This document shows positions 23,270 to 34,204 of a stretch of 64,000 nt of DNA, one piece after another. The position numbers and the translations under genes were made by a program. The DNA lies in assembly GCA_010909165.1 (NCBI GenBank), contig VJWM01000126.1, positions 124,001 to 188,000 on the forward strand, written 5' to 3'. Source of the stretch: Anthoceros angustus. Lineage: Eukaryota > Streptophyta > Anthocerotopsida > Anthocerotales > Anthocerotaceae. The stretch's first letter is position 1, and each line of letters opens with the position of its first letter. The notes under the pieces were generated by a model, which searched no databases, was not told the origin of the DNA, and saw only the letters and a program-made list of their open reading frames with translations.

Positions 23270-24513
23270 GCCGTGTGTCATTAAACTAATCTGGTGTCAT
23301 TGGAATTGTATATGTGTCCGTGCCACGAGCATTGAACTGTGGATCAGACTCTGAGGCATTGTTTTTGTAGACCATCCGAGGCCCTCCTTTCTCGCGCAAG
23401 TGTGTGGCTGGGTTTGCTCGTACATTGAGCAATTACAACCGAGTAGCTTCCTCCCAACGTTGCTATGAACTACAAATGGAGAATTGCTTCACAGACCCAC
23501 AAAAACCAGTGCATTCTCCCACAAGTAACATGATTGTCAAAAGTGCAAGGATTCACATCTATGCCAATTATGGATGCTTGCACATTAATCGCCCATCCAC
23601 AAGATCCTACACATGTCTACAAGCCTTGACAAAAAGTGACCACTGTGGACTAAGAACAAAGCAAGCCCATGTATATTTTGCAGGACCCTCCCTTTACGCT
23701 ATGTCGCCACAACTTGATCCAACCATGTTCTATATCCAGCAGAGAAAGAAAGGCGAGTGTTCTTGTTCTTCTCATTGGCCCCGAATAGCTACCATTGGAA
23801 ACTTTGTGGTCGTGATGCCTCAAGCATTATTGGGTCACCACGTGGCCTCGAATCCGAGTCGGTAGGCACTTTTGTCAGTAGGCACCGGCTCATAGTAGTA
23901 ACCTTTCACAACTTTTTCACCTGCTGCAAAAATCTCACCACCCCACGCTGGATCTTCAGTTTGCACAGCTAATGTGACCATGGGCTCTGTGCAACGCAAT
24001 ACATACCACATAACTTTCTCTTTATTACCAGGCCTCGAACGCACCATGAAGTTATCTCGTGCACACAGGGACGCTGCACCAAATTCCAAATTTGCCGGTT
24101 GTTCCACCATGGCACTTTGTGAAGCTTTCTTGGGACGCCCTGGTCTCCCGGACTTGGAGGCACCCTTCCATTTCAAAGTTCCTGGAGTCTGCTCCGGCTT
24201 GCCTTTTCTACGCAAAGGCTGACGTCGTCCACCAGATAACTCCACCACTTCAGGTACAGCCGATGCTTCGGGAAGTGGCGATTTCTCCGCATCCTTATGA
24301 ATGACAATAGCCACTTCATGGTGGCGACACATAGTGGCCGCTTCACCAGAGAATCGGCCATTGGAACACCAAAGACAAGTGGCCACATCCATACCCGCAA
24401 AGCCACCGCCATAGTGGTCACGTCCTCCCCATCCTTGCTGGGCACCTCCACCTCATCTTCCGCCTGCATCCGTGGTCACTTCCACGACGGCACAAGTTCT
24501 AAAGGTGTGTCGC
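23270..24513 (-). repeat. Repeat B, first copy
   Basis: About 1.24 kb followed head-to-tail by a second copy at 24,514-25,735. Both begin near CCGTGTGTCATTAAACTAA and end after TTCCACGACGGCACAAGTT. The minus strand carries a transposase C-terminal open frame, intact only in this copy. Confidence 0.9.
23835..24392 (-). CDS. Transposase-type C-terminal protein with AT-hook
   Basis: 185 open codons on the minus strand with good coding character. Near the N-terminal end is a possible zinc-binding pattern (TCLWCSN, then MCRHHE). An AT-hook-like GRPGRPKK follows. The C-terminal block has SLCARDNFMVRSRPGNKEKV, WYVLRCTEP, EKVVKGYYYEPVP and YRLGFE. The same arrangement (a GD/RDNF start, a W/YLL.CT strand, a VV.G.YY turn) occurs in the plus-strand relic at 19.9-21.8 kb, so this is probably the end of a related transposase. 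The open frame has no proper 5' end here; upstream coding may continue into repeats A/A' at 25.7-28.6 kb. Confidence 0.5.
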   Translation of the reverse strand: MDVATCLWCSNGRFSGEAATMCRHHEVAIVIHKDAEKSPLPEASAVPEVVELSGGRRQPLRRKGKPEQTPGTLKWKGASKSGRPGRPKKASQSAMVEQPANLEFGAASLCARDNFMVRSRPGNKEKVMWYVLRCTEPMVTLAVQTEDPAWGGEIFAAGEKVVKGYYYEPVPTDKSAYRLGFEATW

Positions 24514-25735
24514 GCAAGCCGTGTGTCATTAAACTAACTGTGTCATTGAATTGTATATGTGTCCGCGCACGAGCATTGAACTGGATCGACTCGAGGCATT
24601 GTTTTTAGACCATCCGAGGCCCTCTTTCTCGCGCAAGTGTGGGTTTGCTCGTACATTGAGCAATTACAACCGGTAGCTTCCTCCCAACGCTAAGAACTAC
24701 AAACGGAGAATTGCTTCACAGACCCACAAAAACCAGTGCATTCTCCCACAAGTAACATGATTGTCAAAAGTGCAAGGATTCACATCTATGCCAATTATGG
24801 ATGCTTGCACATTACACTGGCCCATCCACAAAGATCCTACACATGTCTACAAGCCTTGACAAAAAGTGACCACTGTGGACTAAGAACAAAGCAAGCCCAT
24901 GTATATTTTGCAGCAGGACCCTCCCTTTACGCTATGTCGCCACAACTTGATCCAACCATGTTCTATATCCAGCAGAGAGCCAAGAAGTCTGGAGTGTTCT
25001 TGTTCTTCTCATTGGCCCCGGAATAGCTACCATTGGAAACTTTGTGGTCGTGATGCCTCAAGCATTATTGGGTCACCACGTGGCCTCGAATCCGAGTCGG
25101 TAGGCACTTTTGTCGAGGGCACCGCTCATAGTAGTAACCTTTCACAACCTTTTCACCGCCGCAAAATCTCACCACCCCACTGGATCTTCGCTTGCTAATG
25201 TGACCATGGGCTCAGGCAACGCAATACATACCACATAACTTTCTCTTTATTACCAGGCCTCGAACGCACCATGAAGTTATCTCGTGCACACAGGGACGCT
25301 GCACCAAATTCCAAACCTGCCGGTTGTTCCACCATGGCACTTTGTGAAGCTTTCTTGGGACGCCTGGTCTCCGGACTTGGAGGCACCCTTCCGCTTTCAA
25401 AGTTCCCGAGTCTGCTCCTTGCCTTTTCTACGCAAAGATCGACCGTCCCACCGATACCTCCACCACTTCACCGATGCGAAGTGGCGATTTCTCCGCATCC
25501 TTATGAATGACAATAGCCACTTCATCTGGCTCGACACATAGTGGCCGCTTCACCAGAGAATCGGCCATTGAACACCAAAGACAAGTGGCCACATCCATAC
25601 CACCGCAAAGCCACGCCATAATGGTCACGTCCTCCCCATCCTTCGGGCACCTCCACCTCATCTTCTAGCCTGATCCGTGGTCACTTCCACGACGGCACAA
25701 GTTCTGAGTTGCGTGTTCGTCTGCACAAGCCGCGG
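24514..25735 (-). repeat. Repeat B, second copy
   Basis: Second tandem copy of the 23.27-24.51 kb block. Its minus-strand frame is broken by many short deletions, for example where the first copy has ATCAGACTCTGAGG and this one ATCGACTCGAGG. Confidence 0.9.
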
Positions 25736-26621
25736 TGTCATTCTTGACAGCCAGAGTTTCATCATCATGCACAAGGTGGGTGTCCCCCTGCACGACCTGA
25801 GTCTTGGTGAGAAAACCTGGGTATCCTCCTGCACTGCCTCGGTATCCTCTTCCATTGCCTGGGTATCCTCTTCCACTGCCGCATTGCGATCTTCAACACA
25901 CTGAGTTGTAGGCTGGCCTTGTTGGAGCTGATCGGCCACACATGGGTGCCCACCTTGTGGCACACCACCAATCTGACCCATGTCAGTGAGTGGAACTGAA
26001 AAACTGGGGCCAGCAAACAAAGAAGTCACCACGTGAGAGGCATCTGCATCAACCAAAGGAGCCAACCCCAAACATGACATCGCTGGATCGCCACATGAGT
26101 GGGCCAAATACACACCGCACTGTAGTACGTGCCTCACCAGACTCAATCCACAGGTTTGAGACACAGGGACCACCAGATCCGCGATTCCATGACATAGTTG
26201 TGCATTGGCCAACAGGCGAATCGGGCTGCTTTGGGATAGGTGGCCGCCCACGTGGTGGTGTGATCAACGCCTCAAGACCGCCAAGCGAGGACAGGGGCAG
26301 CCTATATGTGCCTAGGGACAAGCTTGTATAGCACAAAGGTCTCAGATATAGCTTTTCCATGCAAAGCAACAACCTTAGAGCACTACTAACTGTGAGACTC
26401 ATGAACCGCCTTCTTATGTGAGTCACCGGGGCACTATCCTGCGGCAAAGACTCCCCAACAATTCTTCCAAACGGTGCTCCATGATGTGGAATTCTGCAGT
26501 GCCCATGATAATGCTCCACTGCCTCGGTCACGCTCCTGTGCATCCGTTGGACTCCACTAGTGAATGGCCAACCCTTGGCCTGCAACCATCGTGTCGGACT
26601 TGAAGAGAACAAGCCCCACAA
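25658..26621 (-). pseudogene. Transposon coding relic in repeat A
   Basis: Overlapping minus-strand open frames of 190 and 197 codons carry coding-like stretches: WLQAKGWPFTSGVQRMHRSV, then an acidic repeat-rich part with AVEEDTQAMEEDTEAVQED. The equivalent part of repeat A' (28,273-28,575) is open in one frame from LQVRQWLQAKGWPF to RLEELLG. This may be the N-terminal region of the protein whose C-terminal part lies in repeat B. Confidence 0.35.
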
Positions 26622-27727
26622 GGGAGGAAAACAAAGTCATAGCATCCGAATCCCTACATAGCACCACAAAAACCAATTGCGCTTAGATGCATGGGAATAG
26701 ATCTCAAGACACAAAACAAGGCATGCACAAGTGGCACTGTGCACACGCAGACTTCGTGATCCGGAGGGCTACATTCGCTAGTGTAAGAAGGGCTGGAATC
26801 CATTGAGGAGTCCTTTCTTTCTTGAGCGTCAAGCTATGTATGCGCCAAAGGCATCATGTAAATCCTCCGCCAGATGCCTGCTGAGGGCGCCACGCTTTTG
26901 TTGTTGGCTCGATTGTCCGCCGCCTGACCGCACGCAATTGCGCCGGACACGAGCAACATGTGCATCTTCTACCTGCAAGGACTGTACATAATTAGGTCAG
27001 GCTCGTGTGAGTATGAAATTGATGACTGCTCCACATAACCGCACCTCCTTGTTATAGCAGATTGCGCCAAGGGCGCGCCTGTGAGCTCCCTAGAGCAATT
27101 TTTGCCGCAAGGTTGCTTGTCTCCTCGCTTGCAATCACCGACAGGTCTGCTTCGACAAGGAGATGAGGTCTTCCACCGCCATGCTTTTGATCTTTGTGTG
27201 CAACTCTAGCGATCCCACCTACACAAAACAAGTGTGCACACGACAACTTGAGGAAATGCTAACATGTCCACCATGCCACCCAAGAAGACAACATGAGAAA
27301 GTGCTCACAGGTCCAAAAATGTGACAGAATGCCAGCATGAATAGCTGCCCATGTGTCCACAATGTGACATAATAACAATGGCATCATCAATTGTTAAGAT
27401 GTCCACCGCATGACAACATGACGGCAGGAGAAATGCCCACAGGTGCACAACGTGACATGATGACAGCATGAAAAAATGCCCACAGGTGCACAACGTGACA
27501 TGATGACAGCATGAACAAATGCCCACAAGTGCACAAAGTGACATGATGACAGCATGAACAATTGCCCACAGGTGCACAACGTGACATGATGATGATGAAT
27601 AGATGCCCACATGTGCACAACGTGACATGATGATGAACAAATGCCCACAGTGCACAACGTGACATGATGACGATGAACAAATGCTTACAGTGCATAACGT
27701 GACATGATGACAAGATGAACAAATGTC
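25872..27727 (-). repeat. Repeat A, first copy
   Basis: About 1.86 kb followed directly by copy A' at 27,728-29,560. Each copy begins at CATTGCGATCTTCAACACAC and ends with the GTGCACAACGTGACATGATG minisatellite plus CTTCCACCGC. Confidence 0.92.
27405..27725. repeat. 43-bp minisatellite in repeat A
   Basis: About eight units built on ATGCCCACAGGTGCACAACG and TGACATGATGACAGCATGAA. The related array in A' lies at 29,245-29,545, where the unit reads GACAAGATGAA instead of GACAGCATGAA. Confidence 0.9.
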
Positions 27728-29560
27728 ATTACTTCCACCGCTGCATTGCGATCTTCAACACACCGAGTTGTAGGCCTTGTTGAGCCGACGGCCACACATG
27801 GGTGCCCACCTTGTGGCACACCACCAATCGACCCATGTCGTTGAGTGGAATCAAAACTGGGGCCAAACAAAGAAGTCGCCACGTGAGAGGCATCTCGATC
27901 AACCAAAGGAGCCAACCCCAAACATGACATCGCTGGATCGCCACATGAGTGGGCCAAATACACACACCGCACTGTAGTACGTGCCTCACGGGACTCAATC
28001 CGGGTTTGAGACTGGGACCACCAGATCCGCGATTCCATGACATAGTTGTGCATTGGCCAACAGGGCGAATCAATCGGCCGCTGGGATAGGTGGCCGCCCA
28101 CGTGGTGGTGTGATCAACGCAACCGCGAGGATAAGCAGCCTACTATATGTGCCTAGGGACAAGCGTATTGCTAAAGGTCTCAGATATAGCTTTTCCATGC
28201 AAAGCAACAACCTTAGAGCACTACTAACTGTGAGACTCATGAACCGCCTTCTTATGTGAGTCACCAGGGGCACTATCCTGCAAAGACCATCCCCAACAAT
28301 TCTTCCAAACGGTGCTCCATGATGTGGAATTCTGCAGTGCCCATGATAATGCTCGTCCACTCGCTCTCGGTCACGCTCCTGTGCATCCGTTGGACTCCAC
28401 TAGTGAATGGCCAACCCTTGGCCTGCAACCACTGCCGGACTTGAAGAGAGGAAGCCCCACAAGGGAGGAAAACAAAGTCATAGCATCCGAATCCCCTACA
28501 CAGCACCACAAAACCAATTGCAGTTAGATGCATGGGAATAGATCTCAAGACACAAACAAGGCATGCATACGGCACTGGTGCACACGCAGACTTCGTGATC
28601 CGGAGGGCTACATTCGCTAGTGTAAGAAGGGCTGGAATCCATTGAGGAGTCCTTTCTTTCTTGAGCTGCTATGTATGCGCCAAAGGCATCATGTAAATCC
28701 TCCGCCAGACACAGCCTGCTGGAGGGCGCCACGCTTTTGTTGTTGGCTCTCGATTGTCCGCCGCCTCCCGCACGCAATTGCCCGGACACGAGCAACATGT
28801 GCATCTTCTACCGCAGGACGACATAATTAGGTCAGCTCGTGTGAGTATGAAGTTGATGACCGCCCACATAACCGCACCTCCTTGTTATAGCAGATTGCGC
28901 CAAGGGCGCGCCTGTGAGCTCCCTAGAGCAATTTTTGCCGCAAGGTTGCTTGTCTCCTCGCTTGCAATCACCGACACCTCTCTTGCTCGACAAGGAGATG
29001 AGGTCTTCCACCGCCAGCTTTGATCTTTGTGTGCAACTCTAGCGATCCCACCTACACAAACAAGTGTGCACACGACAACTTGAGGAAATGCTAACATGTC
29101 CACCATGCCACCCAAGAAGACAAGATGAGAAAGTGCCCACAGTCCAAAATGTGACAATGCCAAGATGAATAGCTGCACATGTGTCCACAATGTCACATAA
29201 TAACAATGGCATCATCAATTGTAAAGATGTCCATGACAACATGACGGCAGGAGAAATGCCCATGTGCACAACGTGACATGATGATGATGAACAAATGCCC
29301 ACAGTGCACAACGTGACATGATGACAAGATGAACAAATGCCCACAAGTGCACAAAGTGACATGATGACAAGATGAACAATTGCCCAGGTGCACAACGTGA
29401 CATGACAAGATGAACAAATGCCCACAGTGCACAACGTGACATGATGACAAGATGAACAGATGCTCTGTGTGCAATAACGTGACACGATGACAAGATGAAC
29501 AAATGCTTATGCATAACGTGACATGATGACAAGATGAACAAATGTCGCTACTTCCACCGC
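27728..29560 (-). repeat. Repeat A', second copy
   Basis: Second tandem copy of repeat A, about 90% alike outside indels. Differences cluster at CAG/CTG/CCGG, as in repeats B and D. Confidence 0.92.
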
Positions 29561-30138
29561 GAATACACGACGATCAAGAAACCGCCACACTCCAAGACGT
29601 CACCAGATCACCACCCGCCATGCATGACGGATCGCATAAAGGACGACATGACAAGCATACACTACATGCATATGACATGACATGACAAGACACCACTAGG
29701 TGTTGATGTGCCCAAAGGGCCCCCGCCAAACCGCACTGATAGATGTCAATGCCCATGAGGCCCCTCTCCCTCCCCTCCCCTCCCGTGAAGAATCCTCACA
29801 ATTGAGCTACCGCAAGAGTCTATCTGAATCCACAGAAAACACCAAGCTCACACAAACAACATACAGTTAGCAAGCAGCTGTAAGTGAATTTTACAAGACT
29901 GAGGCTAAGTCAAGACCAGCAAAGAACTTGTCAAGCTTGTTGCTCCCTCTATGCAATCAATAAGAGCAAGCTCACATAAATCAAGCTCAAACCTGTTAAA
30001 CGTGATGGATGCGAAAACCAGGGAACAAACCCTTCCAAATGAGCAGTTGGGCTCAAGGCAGGTCCTGCATGTCCTAAGCAAAGCACATAACCTAAGGGTA
30101 GCACTCACAATGAATCTTAAACCGCAGGGAATCTAAAA

Positions 30139-30456
30139 CTATAAGAAAAACCCACCTGACATTGCACCTTTCTCCGGTTCTACATCCTCCGCTCCGGGAA
30201 CTGCATGGTTTCTGTCCTCCTCAGCCGCAGCTATGACATCAACCTCCTCTTCGGGAGTACATTCTTGCTCACGCTCCCGTGCATGCAAGTCCTCCTTTGG
30301 GTCTTGCTCTCCACCGGCGTCACCCTGTCTAACCTCATCACTAGTGTCCTCAGAGTCCGAGGACACTGGCCCAAACACAGCCTTCTTGCCCTTCCCCTTG
30401 CTCTGTGACCTCGTCATAGGGCCATGTGATCCAGGGGTCTCCTTCTCCTTGTGCAC
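30139..30456 (-). pseudogene. Retrotransposon-like N-terminal fragment
   Basis: About 105 codons on the minus strand include HGPMTRSQSKGKGKK followed by a Ser/Asp/Glu-rich acidic stretch. GPMTRS-type motifs are common in plant LTR-retrotransposon polyproteins. The frame ends abruptly; I take it as a fragment. Confidence 0.4.
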
Positions 30457-30479
30457 TTTCTTCTCCTTCTACACGTGGC

Positions 30480-31190
30480 CACTCCAAGGCCAGCACCCTC
30501 ACACGCCCAGCACCTCACATACCTGCACATGTGCACACAAGACCGCAAAGCAGGCTCAAGTTCTTCACTACCATCAAGACACAAGGAGAAGTCGCACATC
30601 GCACCACTCCAACAAAATCACAATGCCACCACCTCCAAGCCTAGCACTGACATGTGCACACAAGAGCATTATTCAGCTCAAGTCCTTCACCGTAACATTG
30701 CACACAAGGAATGATCAAAGGAGCCGCACCTCGCACCCACTAGAGCACCCTCACACGCCCAAAGACCACATAGCCCTAGAGCATGCACATGTCCACAATG
30801 ACCTTTACAGGCTCAAGTTCTTGAGGACACCATCGACAAGGAGAAGCCGCATCGGCACCCACCCAAGGCCAAGACCTCACGCCGCATCTCACAGCCCCAG
30901 ATCCTGCACATGTGCACACAAGAGCATTACTCAGGCTCAAGTCCTTCATTGTGACATTGCACACAAGGAATGATCAAAGGAGCTGCACCTCGGCACCCAC
31001 AAGAGCACCCTCACACGCCCAGCACCACATAGCCCTAGAGCCTGCACATGTCCACACCGGCCGGCTCAAGTTCTTCGATGACACCACAGGAGAAGCCGCA
31101 TCGGCACCCACTCCAAGGCCGACCCTCATGCGCACATCATCATTTCACGCATCCCACATGTGCACACAAGAGCGTTAAGCAAGCCTCACA
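30480..31190. repeat. Tandem repeat of about 255 bp
   Basis: Three to four units, each containing CACATGTGCACACAAGAGC, AGGCTCAAGT and AGGAGAAGCCGCATCGGCAC. Unit starts are near 30,652, 30,909 and 31,156, with a partial unit before the first. Confidence 0.85.
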
Positions 31191-31989
31191 AGCCGAAAAC
31201 ACGATTGCCACACACAAGGCACATTACCTTCAAAATCGCACACACAAAACCGCCGATTCAGTACGCACGAGCTTGCATGTGGGGAGCCCGCTCACAGAAG
31301 GGAAGGAGGGCTCCTATATGAAGCCCCACATAGCTAACAATGCAGCACAAAGGGTTGATTACAACAACCAGAGCTCGAGCACGCGATCTTCTGAGCCCGC
31401 TGAGTGCGATCCCGGATGTGGGCGAGCGTGAGATTGCATCCAGGCCCTGGGGCGGCGGATCAACTCAACACCGAGCCCGGATGGCAATAGCGAGTGCGCC
31501 ACGCCAGGGCGAATTGGGGTAAGCGGTTGACTTACCACCGGATGAAAATGTAGATCCAAGTAAAAGTAAAAGTAAGTTAAAGTAAATAATAGCAAACGTA
31601 AAAGTATATAAAAGTGAAACTAAAATATATTGAAATATTATTTTAATGAAAAATTAAAGTCAGCCTCTCACATCTCTCTATTCTTTTCAAAGTAACCAAG
31701 TGTACCAAGCCATATGGTACTAAAGTGTATCACCAAACCATGCTACCACCCTCAACCTAGAGAGGCTGATGACCTTGGATACTCCCCTCGGCTCGGGAGG
31801 AATTAACTCCCGACATGAACGAATCTGGGTCAAGTTTCCTTCAAAGACTCCTATTCCGGAGAATGTTGCCTTCTTTTTTCACGAGGCAGTGTAACTCTTT
31901 TGCTGTCAAGACTGGAGCGGCAAGATCGGAGTGGCACTAGAGTAGCTCAAGTGCTTGCTTACGAACTTTGACTCTTAGTTCCTCTCCAG

Positions 31990-32251
31990 TCTTAATGCAC
32001 GAGCTAGGCAATAGCTTCAGGCCCGGCCGCATTGCTCCCAGAGCATCGATCGCCCACAAACGCAGAACTCATCACCTCCATGGGAATCGACGGAATGGGC
32101 CCAGGGGACCTCGATCAACATCCTCTCTGACGCGTAGGGCGATCCTGGATCCATCTTATTGTTGCCTCCTGGCCGTGCTGCTCCAAACCGCGCTTTGCCT
32201 CGCAGCGATGGACCCTGGTGACCAAGCGGCTTTGTAGGCAGTGCGGGCCAG
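31990..32251 (+). pseudogene. LRR receptor kinase paralogue, 5' fragment
   Basis: Translated bases 32,152-32,251 read YCCLLAVLLQTALCLAAMDP then GDQAAL, matching the signal peptide and first residues of the intact receptor kinase at 55.2 kb (CCLLALLLQAALCLAATDP). The upstream 150 bp also align loosely with the parental 5' region. In-frame stops are present; a CTGCAG of the parent corresponds to TTGTAG here. The homology stops exactly where the LTR element begins and resumes at 34,013. Confidence 0.85.
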
Positions 32252-32336
32252 TGTCGCACGAGGTAAGCACTTGAATTCATATAAGCACTTCCTCGACCAA
32301 CAACCAAGCAAACAAATCTAATACGCAGATATATAG

Positions 32337-32934
32337 GTGCAACTAATCGGCCTGAGGTGCCGAGGGACGGACCATTCCCCTCATGAGTGCGAGCATGCAT
32401 TCGGAGGAGTCAAGGGTAAGGAGCCGTGCCCAGCCGTGGAGGTACGCACAATGAAGCGTGTTGGGAGAAGCATCCGAATTGCGGCTCACGGGTTATCGAA
32501 AGCAAAGAACCCGGCCAATGCATCTCACAACCTCATCCACAAAATCAGCGAAGAGCAAAGGCACCGTGGAGGAGGTACCGGCAAAGTCCCGTGGACTCAT
32601 TCCAACACGCATTCCAGCACTCATTCCAGCACTCGCATCTCAACGGGAGAAGGCGAGTTTGGAGGGCAAGGAGAGTGAGCACGTAGAGGAAGCGTGCAAG
32701 CCATCTGAGCCACAGCCACATGAGTGGTTAACAAGCGTCGAATTGAAGAGCAATCAACAGCGTCAGCTAAAGGAGTTGTTGGAGGCATCACGACATGTGT
32801 TTGCTTTCACGCTTGCAGAGATGGGGAAGTACACCAAAGGGAAGTTCCACATAGAACTAATCAAGGATGAACCAGTGTTCCGCAGGAGGCACATGCTCAA
32901 TAACGCAAGAAGAAAATGGCGAGCAACCGGCTAG
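32337..32934 (+). pseudogene. Ty3-like gag/RT fragment
   Basis: The first part has a partial zinc-knuckle-like CRGTDHSPHEC. Further on, 32,730-32,934 reads LKSNQQRQLKELLEASRHVF and FRRRHMLNNARRKW, the usual lead-in to a Ty3-type reverse transcriptase. The frame stops at 32,934, before the catalytic motifs. Non-functional. Confidence 0.65.
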
Positions 32935-33207
32935 GGGGGAGAGTAGTCCACATGACAGGCGCATGAGGATGCTGAAGACAACCCTCCACTCATGGACAAG
33001 GTTCATAACCTCTGGACGACATTCCCGAAGGAGATTGGTTTTGTGCACAATGCGCTATATGAGGTGCGACGTAGTTCTACTAATGATAATGTTTTGACTT
33101 AGAGTCTCACATTATCGTGGGGATTAGTTGCACCTATATATTTATATTAGATTTGTTTGCTTGGTTGTTGGTCGAGGAAGTGCTTATATGAATTCAAGCA
33201 CTCGGCA

Positions 33208-33745
33208 TGCCATGCCGTGATACTAATCTCTGCACTTGGGTTTAGTGTTTGATTAGCATTAATTAATTTAAGTACTTATGTTTAAGTAAGTAATTAGTGT
33301 CAATTAATCTAAGATGCTTATGTTAGTTAAGCATTGATTAGTATTAATTAATCTAAGGTGCTTATGTTAATTAAGCATGGTTAATTAAGTATGGTGATTA
33401 GTGTTAATTAAACATGGTTAGTAATAGCTAAGTGAATAAGCTCAAGTAATATGCTTTGGCATATTCCTTGCATATTATAGTGTATTCTTAGGATATTTCC
33501 GGCATACGCTGATGCCAATAGGATATCTTAGGAATATGCCGATGCTAAGGGCTAGTATATATAGACCCTTCCATTGAGGATAAGCTCACATCATAGCTTG
33601 TCCTCTAGATATGCAATGCAAGGGTGTTGTGAGGAGGCCAAAGTTATGACTCCGAGAGCGATGTGTGAGAAATTTGGGTGTTGTTCTCGTGGGGAGAGTG
33701 TGTTTGTACCACGATTGCGAGCTACTCCCTCCTGTTGTTACAAGC
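33208..33745 (+). mobile_element. LTR, plus orientation, truncated
   Basis: Close relative of the solo LTR at 47,942-48,510. It begins TGCCATGCCGTGATACTAAT and carries the promoter TATATATAG at 33,556-33,564. It loses similarity after GAGCTACTCCCTCCTGTTG. It is immediately preceded (33,117-33,205) by the 3' end of the same LTR family. Confidence 0.85.
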
Positions 33746-34012
33746 TATGATCTCGTGTGTGTACGCTAGATAGGCGTGCTAGGATTGATAGGCCGTGTTA
33801 GGCTTAGTGTGCTAGGCGATGCTAGGCGATGCTAGGCCAATGCTTAATTAACACAAGCACCTTAGATTAGTTAACACTAATCAATGCTTAACTAACATAA
33901 GCATGTTAGATTAATTAACACTAATTACTTACTTAAAGATAAGTAATTAAATTAATTAATGCTAATCAAACACTAAACCCAAGTGCAAAGATTAATATCA
34001 CACAGCATGACA
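33217..34012. repeat. Inverted repeat of LTR 5' ends
   Basis: The first 180-200 bp of the LTR at 33,208-33,420 recurs in reverse complement at about 33,835-34,012 (TTAGTGTTTGATTAGCATTA against TAATGCTAATCAAACACTAA). The intervening loop is about 415 bp. Confidence 0.9.
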
Positions 34013-34115
34013 CCAGCCTCATCAACCCTAACAATAAGCTCATTAACTAGGAGGGCGACGACCCTTGCACCTATACCGCGCCATGGGAAGGAGTGTTGTG
34101 AATGACGGACGCGGG
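34013..34115 (+). pseudogene. LRR receptor kinase paralogue, continued
   Basis: Translation resumes as SLINPNNKLIN, stop, EGDDPCTYTAPWEGVL, matching the parental SLTDPNNRLANWVGDDP and APWEGVFC. A TGG of the parent is TAG here. Homology fades at about 34,115, and repeat D starts soon after. Confidence 0.85.
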
Positions 34116-34204
34116 GGGAGGGGGATCCGACGAGTGAGCCACGAAGCGCTGACAAGTGAGTTCTTGGAGCTCTCCAAGAACTTAGCGGCTCCAAGGCTTC
34201 CCTT

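Larger units (their letters stand above)
29561..31950. other. Spacer with gag-like frame and satellite
   Basis: Apart from the open frame at 30,139-30,456 and the 255-bp tandem repeat, no gene is seen. 31,560-31,660 is an A-rich run of AAAGTAAAAGTAA-type words. Confidence 0.4.
32252..34012 (-). mobile_element. Nested LTR-retrotransposon insertion with CCAG duplication
   Basis: The outer ends are a minus-strand LTR: the inserted block starts TGTCGCACGAGGTAAGCAC and ends CACAGCATGACA (TG...CA), flanked by the 4-bp duplication CCAG at 32,248-32,251 and 34,013-34,016. The parental receptor-kinase sequence reads uninterrupted across this point (GCCAGCCTGACC). Inside lie a gag/RT fragment in plus orientation, a plus-strand LTR, and unrelated sequence, so the original LTR has been rearranged or invaded again. 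Confidence 0.85.

Noticed and set aside
27305-27725. Minus-strand frames rich in HVVHLWAF-type repeats
   Set aside because: Translation of the 43-bp minisatellite; the unit is not a multiple of three and the equivalent array in A' has different frames.
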